From assembly GCA_035650475.1 (NCBI GenBank), contig DASRHP010000001.1:62001-126000 (forward strand): a stretch of DNA of 64,000 nucleotides. Reading direction: 5' to 3'. Both the position numbers and the translations under genes were made by a program. This stretch comes from Candidatus Binataceae bacterium. GTDB lineage: Bacteria; Desulfobacterota; Binatia; Binatales; Binataceae. Below the pieces are notes generated by a model that worked only from the letters and a program-made list of their open reading frames with translations, did not search any database and had not been told where the DNA came from. Shown in pieces: positions 1 to 9,378 of this stretch; position 1 is the stretch's first letter; each line of letters starts with the position of its first letter.

Positions 1-990
1 CCGGTCGAATTGCTGCTCGCGCACGAACCCCATCAGATTGGCGAACGCGGCCTCGCTCTCGCCGGGAAAGCCGACGATGAACGACGTGCGCAGGACAACG
101 TCGGGAATCGCCTTGCGCACCCGGTCGAGCAGCCTGCGCAGGCCGTCGCCCGAGCGCTCGCGTCGCATCGCGCGCAGCACCCCGTCGTCAGCGTGTTGCA
201 AGGGCATATCGATATACTTAACCACCCGCTCCTCGCCGGCGATAGTGGCAAGCAGCTCGTCGGTGACGAAGTTAGGATAGCAATAGAGCAGCCGGATCCA
301 GCGGATCTGCTCAATCCGCGCAAGCCGCTTCAGCAGCGCGGCCAGCGAGGTACGCGGGCTCAGGTCGCGCCCGTAGGCGGTCAGGTCCTGCGCGATCAAA
401 TTGAGCTCGCGCACGCCGCCTGCGGCGAGTTGCGACGCCTCTTCGACCAGGTCTTCGGGCGGGCGGCTTTGGTGCCGGCCGCGGATCTTCGGGATGATGC
501 AGAAGGCGCATCGATGGTCGCAGCCCTCGGAAACCTTCAGATAGGCGCTGAACCACTGGCCCAGCCTGACCCGCGGAGCGTCCGCCGCTGGCAGCAGATG
601 CGCCGCGCCGGGATAGGGAATCGCGCGCAGTTCGGGCTGCTCGCTGCGGCGCAGCAGCTCGGGCAGATCGAGGAAGTTGCCGGTGCCGACCATGATGTCG
701 ATTTCGGGAAACTGCTGGGCGAGCTCCGTGCCGTAGCGCTGCGCGAGGCATCCGGCAACCACCAGACGCTTGCCATGCCCGCCGCGCTTGACCTCGGCGG
801 CCTCGAGGATTGCCTCGATCGATTCCTTTTTGGCCGGCTCGATGAAGGCGCAGGTGTTGACCAGCAGCACCTGCGCCTGCGCGGGATCGAGCGTCACGTC
901 GAAGCCCGCACGGACGAGCGCGCCCAGCATCAGTTCGCTGTCAGCGGTGTTTTTCGGGCACCCGAGGCTTACGAGGTGGACGCTCTCCAT
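1..990 (-). CDS. rimO: Ribosomal protein S12 methylthiotransferase RimO (3' part cut by window edge)
   Basis: Radical-SAM enzyme that adds a methylthio group to the conserved aspartate of ribosomal protein S12. The frame stays open from the ATG at 990 to base 1, giving 330 codons with no stop, so the C-terminus (including the TRAM domain) lies outside the window. The UPF0004 domain starts at the N-terminus with the RimO-type VSLGCPKN motif; cysteines 11, 47 and 81 would bind one iron-sulfur cluster. The radical-SAM motif is CDHRCAFC (C157, C161, C164). The SLGCPKN and DSEL signatures favour RimO over the tRNA-modifying paralogue MiaB. It lies 70 bases downstream of lolA on the same strand and could be the last gene of the rnj-ftsK-lolA run. 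Confidence 0.9.
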   Translation of the reverse strand, partial: MESVHLVSLGCPKNTADSELMLGALVRAGFDVTLDPAQAQVLLVNTCAFIEPAKKESIEAILEAAEVKRGGHGKRLVVAGCLAQRYGTELAQQFPEIDIMVGTGNFLDLPELLRRSEQPELRAIPYPGAAHLLPAADAPRVRLGQWFSAYLKVSEGCDHRCAFCIIPKIRGRHQSRPPEDLVEEASQLAAGGVRELNLIAQDLTAYGRDLSPRTSLAALLKRLARIEQIRWIRLLYCYPNFVTDELLATIAGEERVVKYIDMPLQHADDGVLRAMRRERSGDGLRRLLDRVRKAIPDVVLRTSFIVGFPGESEAAFANLMGFVREQQFDR

Positions 991-1060
991 AGTGGCCAAA
1001 ATCGGGGTCTATATGCATACACTCCCACGGGCAGCCGCGCAATCATGCGCTTGCCCGCGC

Positions 1061-1771
1061 TCATTGCTGCCCTGGCTGGACGATGTCTGCGTCAGGCGGG
1101 ACGGCGAACCGGAACAGCGAATCCTCAAGGGCCAGATTTGTCTGGATGTCGCGAAAGCGCAGTTCGGTAACATTGCCGACCTGGTCGGTTAATTTGAACT
1201 TCACAATGTTGTAATTCTGCGGGTCGAGCCCTAGTTCCATCTGGTCACCACCGCCCTTGGGGCTCAGAGCCAGATGGACAAGGCCGTCGGCAGGTGGGTC
1301 GGCTGGCAGCGCCGCTTTGAAGTCTCGCTTGAGATTGCCCAGGCCGAGCAGGAAGGCGGTCGCGCTGGTTTTGAGCGCCTTGCTCACCGGAACTTCGACC
1401 ACCTGGTTCAGATCCGGCTCGTAGTCGTAAACCGTCTGGCCGTCGCTGACGATCGTCTCGACTCGCGGCTCTCCGAACTCCCATCGCATCCGCCCGCCCT
1501 TCCTGAACGAGACGGTGCCCGTGCGCGTGCGCTTCATCCCGCCCGGGCTGCTGAGCTCCTCGCTGAAGCTTGCGCGCAGCGAACGCGTCGCGTCGTAGCG
1601 CCGTTGCAAGCGGGTAACGACCTGTTCGAGGCTCAGCGATCCGGTCTGCGGCGGGGGCTGCGCTGCTGTTGCCGCCGGCTCAACCGTGTTGCTCGCAACC
1701 GCGAGGCCGCGCGCAAACGCCGCCGACGCAATCGCCGTCACCGCAATGGCCGACGCAGCCAATGCACGCAT
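1061..1771 (-). CDS. lolA: Outer-membrane lipoprotein carrier protein LolA
   Basis: Periplasmic chaperone that takes lipoproteins from LolCDE and delivers them to the outer-membrane receptor. I chose the ATG at 1771 because it begins directly with a signal peptide (MRALAASAIAVTAIASAAFA). The open frame reaches 1864, but the extra 31 residues are basic and would bury the signal. The mature part has the LolA fold pattern: a helix with LQRRYDATRSLRASFSEEL, strands around GTVSFRKGGRMRWEF and VSDGQTVYDYEP, and a C-terminal strand segment (VGNVTELRF). About 236 residues is a normal length. It sits 132 bases downstream of ftsK and upstream of rimO. Its presence implies a lipoprotein-bearing outer membrane. 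Confidence 0.85.
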   Translation of the reverse strand: MRALAASAIAVTAIASAAFARGLAVASNTVEPAATAAQPPPQTGSLSLEQVVTRLQRRYDATRSLRASFSEELSSPGGMKRTRTGTVSFRKGGRMRWEFGEPRVETIVSDGQTVYDYEPDLNQVVEVPVSKALKTSATAFLLGLGNLKRDFKAALPADPPADGLVHLALSPKGGGDQMELGLDPQNYNIVKFKLTDQVGNVTELRFRDIQTNLALEDSLFRFAVPPDADIVQPGQQ

Positions 1772-1903
1772 CGAAGGCAAACTGCACCGGGCGCGATTGT
1801 CGCCCGATCGGTTATCGCGGAGAGTACGGAAGTTAAACAGCATCAATTGAATAGACGACGGCAAGGCGCGGCGGGTTCAGCGCGCGATTCGGGCGGCGGC
1901 GGT

Positions 1904-4072
1904 TTAGTTGCGTGCGCGCACCTCGCGCGGCCGCATCCCGTCACCCGGCGTCACCAGCCCTTCGCGCTCCATCTGCTCGACCATCCGCGCCGCCCGATTG
2001 TAGCCGATTCGCAGCCGGCGCTGGATCATCGAGATAGACGCCTGGTTGCTCTCGAGCACGATCCGCACCGCCTCGTCGTACAGTTCGTCGTGCTCGCCGT
2101 CGGCGCCCTCGGCGCCATCCTCCGACGGCGCCTTGGTCTCCAGGATTTCCATTCGGTACTCGGGCGCGCCCTGCGCGCGCAGGAAATCCGCCACCCGCCG
2201 GATCTCGGCCTCGGAGACGAAGGGGCCGTGCAGGCGGCGCAGCTTGGCCGTTCCCGGCGGCATGAACAACATGTCGCCCGCGCCGAGCAGCCGCTCGGCG
2301 CCGATCGAATCGAGGATGGTGCGCGAATCCACGCGCGAGGTGACCTGAAACGATATGCGCGCGGGCAGGTTGGCCTTGATCAGCCCCGTGATCACGTCCA
2401 CGGAGGGGCGCTGGGTCGCGAGGATCAGATGGATTCCGGCGGCGCGCGCCTTTTGCGCAAGCCGCGTGATGTCGCGCTCGACGGTCTTGCCCTCGGAGAG
2501 CAGGAGGTCGGCAAGCTCGTCGATCACGATGACGATCTTGGGCAGTTTGCGATGCTGGATCGGTTCGGGGTCGTCGCCGGCCACGGGCGGGCGCACCCCT
2601 TCCTCAACCAGGTTGGCCGCTTTGAGCTCGACCACCTTGCCCCCGGCGGCGAGCGCGCGATTGTAGCCGTCGATATTGCGTACGCCCAGCTCGCGCATCA
2701 TCCGGTAGCGCGTCTCCATCTCCTGGGTCGCCCACAACAGCGCCGCCGCCGCCTTCTCCGGATCGACCACCACCGGCACCAGCAGATGCGGAATGTTCTC
2801 GTACACCGAAAGCTCGAGCATCTTGGGATCGATCAGGATGAAACGCACGTCGTCGGCGGTGGCGTTGAACAGGATCGAGCCGAGCATCGTATGGATTGAC
2901 ACCGACTTGCCGGTGCCGGTCGCGCCCGCGATCAGCAGATGCGGCATCGTCGCGAGGTCGGCCGCCACCGGACGCCCGGAGATGTCCTTGCCGAGCGCGA
3001 TCGTGAGCTGGCTGCGCGCTGAAACGAACTCCTCGGCCTCCAGGATCTCGCGCAGATAGACCATCTCGCGCTTGCGGTTGGGCACTTCGATCCCGACCAC
3101 TGCCTCGCCCGGCACCGGCGCCTGGATACGCACGGTGGCCGCGCGCAGTGCCATCGAGAGGTCGTCGGCAAGATTAACGATCTGGCTGACCTTGATCCCG
3201 GAGCCCGGCTCGAACTTGTACATCGTGACTACCGGCCCGGGCTGGACCTCGACCACGCGCCCCTCGACGCCGAAGTCGGCGAGCTTCTGCTCCAGCACGC
3301 GCGCGCTGCGCTCGAGCGCCGACTCGTCGATCTGCGCATGCTCGGCCGGGGGGACGTCGAGCAGCCCCAGCGGCGGTAGCTCATAGCCGCCCTTGGCGCG
3401 CCCTGAGCGCATCGGCTTGTTGCCGCGCGCCGGCGCCTCGCGCGGCTCGATTCGGCGCACCTTGAGCGCACGCGCGCCCCCGCCGCCGGGTGCGGATGGG
3501 GGAGCGGGCCGCGCGCCGTTTGCCTCTGCGCCGCCTGCCGGCTCCTCCACCACCCATGCCTCATCATCGCCGCTCGCGTCGCGTGCCGACGCCATGCGCC
3601 GCGCGCGCACGCCGGCCGCCAGTCCGGCCACCATCTCGGTCGGCGCCCGGCGCAGCATCACGACCAGCGCGCCGATCACCGTCAGCAGCACCGCGAGGTA
3701 CCCGCCGGCGAGGTTGAGGTATTGGTCAAGGATCGAAGAAAGGGACACCCCGAGCGCGCCGCCCACCCATTGCGCGCCGTCGCTGAAAAGCCCAGCGCCG
3801 GCGCATAGCGCGGCGAGCAGTATTGCGCCGCCGACCGCCTCGCCTCCGAGCGTGCGCCCAGACGCGCCGCTCCAGACGCGAGCCGCAAGCGCGGCCATCA
3901 TCAGCACCAGCGCGTAAGCCTGCACGCCGAACACTCCGTCCAGCGCCGCCGCGGCCGCCTCGCCGACTACGCCACACAGGTTGGGATGCTCAGCGGCCGC
4001 AGCTGAAATCAGGCTGAGCAGGGAGAAAGCGGCGAGCGCGACTAACGCGAGCGCGGCCAGCTCGCGCATCAC
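1904..4072 (-). CDS. ftsK: DNA translocase FtsK/SpoIIIE
   Basis: Septal DNA pump that clears chromosome termini before division. About four membrane segments fill roughly residues 1-155. An Ala/Pro-rich linker follows, then the alpha/beta motor with Walker A (GATGTGKS) and Walker B (VIVIDELADLL), and a C-terminal winged-helix gamma domain (RRLRIGYNRAARMVEQ) that would read KOPS/SRS-type polar sequences. At 722 residues it is a short-linker FtsK. The start is a GTG at 4072 or the next ATG at 4069. The frame stays open upstream to the RNase J stop with no usual start codon, so the short cytosolic N-terminus is uncertain. It lies 84 bases downstream of RNase J on the same strand. Confidence 0.93.
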   Translation of the reverse strand: MMRELAALALVALAAFSLLSLISAAAAEHPNLCGVVGEAAAAALDGVFGVQAYALVLMMAALAARVWSGASGRTLGGEAVGGAILLAALCAGAGLFSDGAQWVGGALGVSLSSILDQYLNLAGGYLAVLLTVIGALVVMLRRAPTEMVAGLAAGVRARRMASARDASGDDEAWVVEEPAGGAEANGARPAPPSAPGGGGARALKVRRIEPREAPARGNKPMRSGRAKGGYELPPLGLLDVPPAEHAQIDESALERSARVLEQKLADFGVEGRVVEVQPGPVVTMYKFEPGSGIKVSQIVNLADDLSMALRAATVRIQAPVPGEAVVGIEVPNRKREMVYLREILEAEEFVSARSQLTIALGKDISGRPVAADLATMPHLLIAGATGTGKSVSIHTMLGSILFNATADDVRFILIDPKMLELSVYENIPHLLVPVVVDPEKAAAALLWATQEMETRYRMMRELGVRNIDGYNRALAAGGKVVELKAANLVEEGVRPPVAGDDPEPIQHRKLPKIVIVIDELADLLLSEGKTVERDITRLAQKARAAGIHLILATQRPSVDVITGLIKANLPARISFQVTSRVDSRTILDSIGAERLLGAGDMLFMPPGTAKLRRLHGPFVSEAEIRRVADFLRAQGAPEYRMEILETKAPSEDGAEGADGEHDELYDEAVRIVLESNQASISMIQRRLRIGYNRAARMVEQMEREGLVTPGDGMRPREVRARN

Positions 4073-4156
4073 GCGGCTGGGCGCGGCGGCGGGCGCCGCT
4101 TCGGGCGCGGCGGCCTCGAGCTCGATCGGCGCTTTGGGCTGGCGCGCGATAGCCGT

Positions 4157-5824
4157 TCAGACCTCCATGATGTGCGGCACGATAAGCGGGCGCTTGCCGA
4201 GCGCGTGGCTGAAGTAGCTGCGCAGGGCGTGCACGATTTCCTCACGCAGCATCGCGCCGTCGGCACTGAACGGCTGCTCGATTCGGTTCAGCCGTTCGAC
4301 CAGTTGCGCGCGCGCCCGGCGCATATGCACCGAAGTGCCGTCGCCAACGACGATTCCGCGCGACACCAGTTCGGGCCCCGCGACCAGCGCGCCGCTCTTC
4401 GATGACACCGCCAGCACCGCGAACACGGTGCCATCGCGCCCCAGCGCGCGGCGCTCGTCGAGCAGCGCAGGGTCGCCGAATTCGCCGTCCTCGATCAGCA
4501 CCCGCCCGGCCTCGACCGCGCGCGCGCGATGGGCGCCGGCGCCGTTGAGCACCAGCGGCTCGCCGTTCTCGAGCAGAAAGCAGTTGGCTTCGGGAATACC
4601 GGCCTCGACCGCGAGTGCGAGATGGCGGCGCAGATGGCGATACTCGCCGTGGGTGGGCACGAAGTGCCTCGGCCGCACCAGCGCGATCAACTCGGCCAAC
4701 TCATCGCGGCTGGCGTGCCCCGAGACGTGGACCGGCGCGACCGCCTCGTAAAAAACCTCGGCGCCGCGCTTGTAAAGCCGGTTGACCAGCGTGTTGATGG
4801 TGCGCTCGTTGCCCGGGATGAAGCGTGAGGAAAGGACCACCGTGTCGCCGGGATCCACGCGGGCGCGTGGATGCGCGCCGGCGGCGATCCGCGCCAGCGC
4901 CGAGAGCGACTCGCCCTGGCTGCCGCTGGCGAGATAAGTCAGCCGGCGCGCTTCGAGAAACTGCGCCTCGCCCGGCTCGATAAAGGTGCCGGGCGGAAAT
5001 GGTAGCTGGCCCAGCTCCGTTCCCAGCCGCACGCTTTCGGCCATCCGCCGTCCCAACGGGACCACTCGCCGCCCTGCCTCGCGCGAGACCTCGGTAAGCT
5101 GGCGGATACGATGGAGATGGGAGGAAAAGACCGAGAGGAAAAACCTGCCGCGGCTGCGCGCGACGATCTCGCGCAGCACCGGCTTGATCGAGCTCTCGCT
5201 GGCGGTGCGCCCGGTGCGCTCGACGTTGGTCGAATCCGATATCAGCAGCGCCGCGCCCTCGGCACCCAGCTCGGCGAAGCGCTCGCGGTCGAAGAGCTGG
5301 CCATCGATAGGCGCCGGATCGATCTTGAAGTCGCCGCTATGGACGATGAGCCCGGCGGGAGTCCGGATCGCAAGCCCGACCGAATCCGGTGTCGAATGGG
5401 TGACGCGCAACGGCTCGAGCTCAAACGGGCCGAGCTCAAAGCTCCGGCGCGGCTCCAGCGCATTCATGCGCGCGCCGATCAGGCCTTCTTCCTCTAACCG
5501 GCGGCGCGCGAACGCGAGTGTCAGTTTGGTCCCGTAAACCGGCGCGTTGAAGCGGCGCAGCAAATGGGGCAGCGCGCCGATATGGTCTTCGTGCGCGTGG
5601 GTTAGAACAATGCCAAGAACCTGCGGGCGCGACTGTTCAAGGTAGGTGAGATCGGGCGCGAGCACGCCCAGTCCCAGCCCGCGTTCCTCGGGAAACATCA
5701 CGCCCGCATCGATGATCAGCGCCTGGCCGGCGCACTCCACCACCGTCAGGTTCAGCCCGATTTCGCCGAACCCGCCGAGCGGGACTATTCTGACCGGCAC
5801 GGATGTCGAAGCGTGCGACGCCAT
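4157..5824 (-). CDS. rnj: Ribonuclease J
   Basis: Metallo-beta-lactamase/beta-CASP ribonuclease with 5'-3' exonuclease and endonuclease activity in mRNA decay and rRNA processing. It starts MASHASTSVPVRIVPLGGFGEIG, carries the zinc-binding motif HAHEDHIGALP, and has the beta-CASP features GSQGE and HVSGHASRDEL plus the second-site motif FVPTHGEYRHLRRH. Its 555 residues match family length, including the small C-terminal domain. It heads the minus-strand rnj-ftsK-lolA-rimO run. The 233 bases between it and ssb carry both divergent starts. Confidence 0.93.
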   Translation of the reverse strand: MASHASTSVPVRIVPLGGFGEIGLNLTVVECAGQALIIDAGVMFPEERGLGLGVLAPDLTYLEQSRPQVLGIVLTHAHEDHIGALPHLLRRFNAPVYGTKLTLAFARRRLEEEGLIGARMNALEPRRSFELGPFELEPLRVTHSTPDSVGLAIRTPAGLIVHSGDFKIDPAPIDGQLFDRERFAELGAEGAALLISDSTNVERTGRTASESSIKPVLREIVARSRGRFFLSVFSSHLHRIRQLTEVSREAGRRVVPLGRRMAESVRLGTELGQLPFPPGTFIEPGEAQFLEARRLTYLASGSQGESLSALARIAAGAHPRARVDPGDTVVLSSRFIPGNERTINTLVNRLYKRGAEVFYEAVAPVHVSGHASRDELAELIALVRPRHFVPTHGEYRHLRRHLALAVEAGIPEANCFLLENGEPLVLNGAGAHRARAVEAGRVLIEDGEFGDPALLDERRALGRDGTVFAVLAVSSKSGALVAGPELVSRGIVVGDGTSVHMRRARAQLVERLNRIEQPFSADGAMLREEIVHALRSYFSHALGKRPLIVPHIMEV

Positions 5825-6057
5825 CGCCTGACCGACCGCCCATCCACCAGATGCGAATTATATAAAGCCGTCTCGCCCTGCGAAAGCGTGCTGGATGCGC
5901 GGCCTACGCCTTCCGTGGGACACTGGCGCGCGACGCGCAACTATCAACAGGTAAGCCGACCAGCGCCGGATTCAGCCCCTGGTGGGCGGTTGCACGCGAT
6001 GCGCGCGGGGGATAGGTTCCATGCGTAGCAAACCTCTATCAGGCGCGGGCGGCAGCG

Positions 6058-6492
6058 ATGTCGGTAAACAAGGTCATCCTGGTCGGCAACTTGGGGCGCG
6101 ACCCCGAAGTGCGTTACCTGCCCTCGGGCCAGCCGGTCGCCAATTTTTCGGTCGCGACGAGCGAGCGCTTCAAGGGGCGCGACGGCTCCAACAAGGAATC
6201 GACCGAATGGCATAACGTCGTCGTTTACGGCAAGCAGGCCGAACTGTGCAGTCAGTACCTGCGCAAGGGCCGCCAAGTCTACGTCGAAGGGCGCTTGACC
6301 ACGCGCCAGTGGGAAGCCAAGGACGGCAGCGGCAAACGTTCGCGCACCGAGGTCGTAGCGCAGCGTGTGCAGTTCCTCGGCGGAGGTGGCGGCAGTGGCG
6401 CAGGAGCGCGCGGCGGTGCGATGGACGAGCCGGAGGACTTCAGCGCCGATATGCCCCCCGCCGGCCCCGACGACGACGACATCCCTTTCTAG
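6058..6492 (+). CDS. ssb: Single-stranded DNA-binding protein
   Basis: Binds single-stranded DNA during replication, recombination and repair. The OB fold starts at residue 1 ([22 protein letters not shown], split here as [12 protein letters not shown] then [10 protein letters not shown]), with the usual [14 protein letters not shown] and [11 protein letters not shown] segments. A Gly-rich acidic tail ends in DDDDIPF, the docking tip for SSB-partner proteins. At 144 residues it is slightly short because the linker is brief. The next gene on this strand is 327 bases away and unrelated, so it is probably monocistronic. Confidence 0.95.
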   Translation: MSVNKVILVGNLGRDPEVRYLPSGQPVANFSVATSERFKGRDGSNKESTEWHNVVVYGKQAELCSQYLRKGRQVYVEGRLTTRQWEAKDGSGKRSRTEVVAQRVQFLGGGGGSGAGARGGAMDEPEDFSADMPPAGPDDDDIPF

Positions 6493-6819
6493 CCTTCGTC
6501 AATTAATCGGCCGAACGCAACGCCGCGACTGCACAGGGGTTCGCGGCGCTCACGTTCAGCAAAAGCTCCGGCGTCCCACGAGCAGCCGCGATCAAGCATC
6601 GCCAGCGGGCCCGATCCGCGGTATAGACTAATTGTGGCTGCATAAGCAGACATAAATCAAATAATAGTAACATGATATTGCGACATTGGATTTTTTTCAG
6701 AATCATTTAACATTTCATTGACATCCTCGTCGCATCAGACGATGCTTAAGCTCTGACACATGATCGCGCGCGAGGCGGCAGTGTCGTGTCCCCTCCTGGG
6801 TTTCGGAAGGGCGTCGACG
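6493..6819. other. Gene-poor interval with an AT-rich patch
   Basis: No convincing gene. Bases about 6625-6725 are strikingly AT-rich for this genome (runs such as tttttttcagaatcattt). A TTGACA hexamer sits at 6718-6723, but no well-spaced -10 box follows. The patch may be a promoter region for the small gene at 6820 or an inserted fragment. Confidence 0.4.
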
Positions 6820-7077
6820 ATGCGCAAGGAACAGGTACTCCGGCTGGTCCCGTCGGGCAAAAAGCTCGATGATATCCGCCGCGACGTTGATTTGCTCGCT
6901 GCCTTGTCGGCGTCGCTGCTCTTGGTCGTCCTCGCCGAGCACGCCGAAGCCGCCGACGCCATTCTGGGGAGCCTCCAGAGCATACAGCGGCTGCCGCATC
7001 TTACGCGCAGGCAGCGTGCGGCGTGTCTCGAAGCCTCGGAAATCATCAAGCGCGTCGTCAGCGAACTGCCTGCCTGA
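6820..7077 (+). CDS. Small hypothetical protein
   Basis: Unrecognised 85-residue protein starting MRKEQVLRLVPSGKKL. I chose the ATG at 6820 because a GGAAGG ribosome-binding site (6805-6810) lies nine bases upstream; the open frame extends back to 6760 without such a site. The protein looks soluble and mostly helical, with a hydrophobic patch (LLAALSASLLLVVLAE) too weak to be a certain membrane segment and a basic C-terminal helix. A competing minus-strand frame covers much of the same stretch, so the coding strand is not certain. Confidence 0.4.
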   Translation: MRKEQVLRLVPSGKKLDDIRRDVDLLAALSASLLLVVLAEHAEAADAILGSLQSIQRLPHLTRRQRAACLEASEIIKRVVSELPA

Positions 7078-7119
7078 GTCAATCTGAACGCCCGCGGCGC
7101 GGCACCGACTGAGAGCGCG

Positions 7120-7470
7120 TCATCGCTTTACATGCCGAATCCGCGGCGCTGGCGCATCGAAGCCCGCCGCAATAAATGTGTCCGCCGCCGCGCGCAACTC
7201 CGCAAGCGCGATGCCGTGATACTCCGCCGGCAGGGTGTCGAGCTTCGCGCGCGCCTTGGCCCAAGTCGAGCGCGCGCCGCCGAGCTGGCCGCGTTTCACG
7301 TGGAGCAATGCGGCCGCCGCCTGGATCATCCCTTGGTAGAAGAGCTTCTCCGGCCCACTTGAGCGCTTCCACAGTCGCTCCCAAACTTCGTGGCACTCGA
7401 AGAAGCACTGCTGGTTGAATAGCCGCACTCCTTCGCGCCACAGCTCGGCGTCGCCGCCGCGTTCGTCCAT
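7120..7470 (-). CDS. DUF309 domain protein
   Basis: Small helical protein of the DUF309 family, function unknown. The diagnostic segment is present: GVRLFNQQCFFECHEVWERLWK, shown here as GVRLFNQQCFFECHE then VWERLWK, followed by FYQGMIQAAAALLHVKRGQ. The conserved histidines of the ECHEVWE and LLHVKRGQ motifs look like a possible metal or ligand site. I chose the ATG at 7470 because homology begins right after it; the frame upstream is a shadow of the dioxygenase beta gene. Length (116 residues) fits the family. It lies 29 bases downstream of the dioxygenase beta subunit and is probably co-transcribed, although no functional link is known. Confidence 0.8.
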   Translation of the reverse strand: MDERGGDAELWREGVRLFNQQCFFECHEVWERLWKRSSGPEKLFYQGMIQAAAALLHVKRGQLGGARSTWAKARAKLDTLPAEYHGIALAELRAAADTFIAAGFDAPAPRIRHVKR

Positions 7471-7499
7471 GGATCGATGATAGCGAGGCCGCGCGCGAA

Positions 7500-7976
7500 C
7501 TAGATCAGGAAGGTCAGGTTGTCGATCGGCTCGTCGTTGTTGACCAGCAGGACCTTCTTCGAAACGATTCTGAACGAATCGCCGTCGCGCCTGAGCCGAT
7601 GGATCGCGCGGCCGGCAAAGATGTCCTGCTTGCCGTGGCGCAGTTCGGCCAGCACGAAGTTGGAATGCGTGACGATCTCGCCGTTCGCCGCCTCCTCGAT
7701 CTCGATGTTCGAAATCACCCGGCGCATCCGCGACTTCGGCTCCTGCGCGTAGATCGGCCCGTCGCGCAGGCGCGTGATGCGGTCCTCGAGCCGGCGGCGG
7801 TCGTCGTAGATGGCCGAGACTTGGCGCTCGGGATCCGAGTCGTCGCTGTTGCAGGGCACCCAGTAGTAGAGCGCGTCGGGCGCCCACAACGCGAGCCATT
7901 CGTCGTAGGCGTTATCGTCCATGAGCCGGGCCTCGCGGTAAAGAAAATTCTCGACCCGGCGATAATCGAGCGCCAT
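7500..7976 (-). CDS. Aromatic-ring-hydroxylating dioxygenase, beta subunit
   Basis: Small subunit of a Rieske non-heme iron oxygenase. It has the SnoaL-like cone fold of the family: the N-terminal helix with YREARLMDDNAYDEWLALW, then YYWVPCNSD, SRMRRVISNIEI, and the C-terminal strands DSFRIVSKKVLLVNND. The beta subunit is structural and supports the alpha3beta3 hexamer. Its 158 residues are typical. It follows the alpha subunit by 20 bases on the same strand, so the two form one unit. Substrate cannot be read from the sequence. Confidence 0.9.
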   Translation of the reverse strand: MALDYRRVENFLYREARLMDDNAYDEWLALWAPDALYYWVPCNSDDSDPERQVSAIYDDRRRLEDRITRLRDGPIYAQEPKSRMRRVISNIEIEEAANGEIVTHSNFVLAELRHGKQDIFAGRAIHRLRRDGDSFRIVSKKVLLVNNDEPIDNLTFLI

Positions 7977-7996
7977 CCGCAGCCCCGTTTCGACGC

Positions 7997-9310
7997 TCAG
8001 GCCTGCGCCGAGCGCCGCGCGCCGCGGCGCGTCGCCGCGCCGCTCCCCTGCGGCGACATCAGCTTGCGGTAGTGCGCCCAGATCCCGCGCAACGTCACCT
8101 CGTCAGTCATCTGGCCAACGATCGTGCCGTCGCTGTCGAGGCGCTCGCGATGGAGCCCGCGCGCGATGTACAGCCACGGATCGAAATCCGCGTTGAGCCC
8201 GCGTTGGATGCGCGCGAACATCTCGAGGTCGTCGGGCTGGCCGAACCCGCCCGGCCCGAAGAACGCCTCGTGCCCGCGCAGGCGCGTGCGGTTGACTTCC
8301 TGCGGCACGCCCTTGAGCGTGGTCGGATAGAGCGAGACCTCGGTTTCGTCGACGCGCACGGGCGTGATCACTCGCATGTGGATGCCGATGATAATCAGGT
8401 TGGGAAAAATCAGCACGTGGGTGCCGCCCAAGGTGAGCAGCTCGGCCGCGCGCTCCTTGCCGTAGCGCCGCTCCATCGCCTCGTGATATTCGCGCTCGTG
8501 CGAGAGCGTGGCCAGCACGCGCAGGTTGCGCCGCCGATTGTACTCGCGATAGTCGAGCATCACATGCCCGCCGCCCAGGTCGCGCGTCTGCGAGGCGGCG
8601 TCGCCGTCGAACAGCCCCAGGCGCTGGCCGTCATTGTCGCGCTCGAGCATGTCGAGGAAGGTCTGGTGGGTGAAATTGGGATGGTAGCCGTCCATCCCGT
8701 TCTCGACCTGGAGCTTCCAGTTGGCCGGGAAGCGATACTTGGTGATCCCGGCGCGCACGTCGATTTCGCCCTCGGGCGAGAGCTCGACGAAGTTGTCGAT
8801 CTGCGCGCGCGCGCGTCCCAGATGGTCCTCGAGCGTGATCCCCGCCGGGCTCAGGCTACCGAAGACGAATCCGCGGTACGAATCGACCCGCGGCACTTTG
8901 GTCAGTCCCAGCTCGGCGCGCGGCAGATTGCCGCCGTAGGCGTCCTGGTAGGGCACCGCGGCGAGCTCGCCGCTGCACTTGTAGGTCCATCCATGGTACG
9001 CACAGCGGAAGCGCTGGGTGTTGCCGCGCGTGAGCTGGCAGACGGTAGCCGCGCGATGGCGGCAGCGGTTGAGCAGCACCTGCACCGTGCCCTGCTCGTC
9101 GCGCACCATGATCACCGGAACGCGCCCGATTTGGGCGAGGCGAAAGTCGCCCGGATTGGGGATTTCGTTGGCGTGCCCGACGTACACCCATCCGCGATGA
9201 AAGATGCGCTCGAGCTCGTCCTCGAAGACGTCGGGGTCGCTGTAGAGCCGGCCGTGGACGCGGTCGCGCTGGATCAGCGCGTCGTAGTCGATCTGCTGCC
9301 GTGTCGCCAT
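7997..9310 (-). CDS. Aromatic-ring-hydroxylating dioxygenase, alpha subunit (Rieske)
   Basis: Catalytic subunit of a Rieske oxygenase, which would hydroxylate an aromatic or related substrate using O2 and reducing equivalents. The ATG at 9310 is preceded by an AGGGAGGG ribosome-binding site; the frame upstream is out of family. The Rieske cluster ligands are C83, H85, C103 and H106 (NRCRH and RCAYHGW). The mononuclear iron site shows NGMDGYHPNFTH with H210 and H215 and the bridging D207. The 437 residues fit the family. No ferredoxin or reductase gene lies nearby, so electrons must come from elsewhere. Confidence 0.93.
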   Translation of the reverse strand: MATRQQIDYDALIQRDRVHGRLYSDPDVFEDELERIFHRGWVYVGHANEIPNPGDFRLAQIGRVPVIMVRDEQGTVQVLLNRCRHRAATVCQLTRGNTQRFRCAYHGWTYKCSGELAAVPYQDAYGGNLPRAELGLTKVPRVDSYRGFVFGSLSPAGITLEDHLGRARAQIDNFVELSPEGEIDVRAGITKYRFPANWKLQVENGMDGYHPNFTHQTFLDMLERDNDGQRLGLFDGDAASQTRDLGGGHVMLDYREYNRRRNLRVLATLSHEREYHEAMERRYGKERAAELLTLGGTHVLIFPNLIIIGIHMRVITPVRVDETEVSLYPTTLKGVPQEVNRTRLRGHEAFFGPGGFGQPDDLEMFARIQRGLNADFDPWLYIARGLHRERLDSDGTIVGQMTDEVTLRGIWAHYRKLMSPQGSGAATRRGARRSAQA

Positions 9311-9378
9311 CGCCACGCCCTCCCTGGGAAGCGGTTGACGCCGGAGTTGCTGTCCCCTTTTAAACCCGCTCCCGGAAT

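Noticed and set aside
1274-2899. Plus-strand open frame over lolA and ftsK
   Set aside because: Antisense to two confidently identified genes and with no domain.
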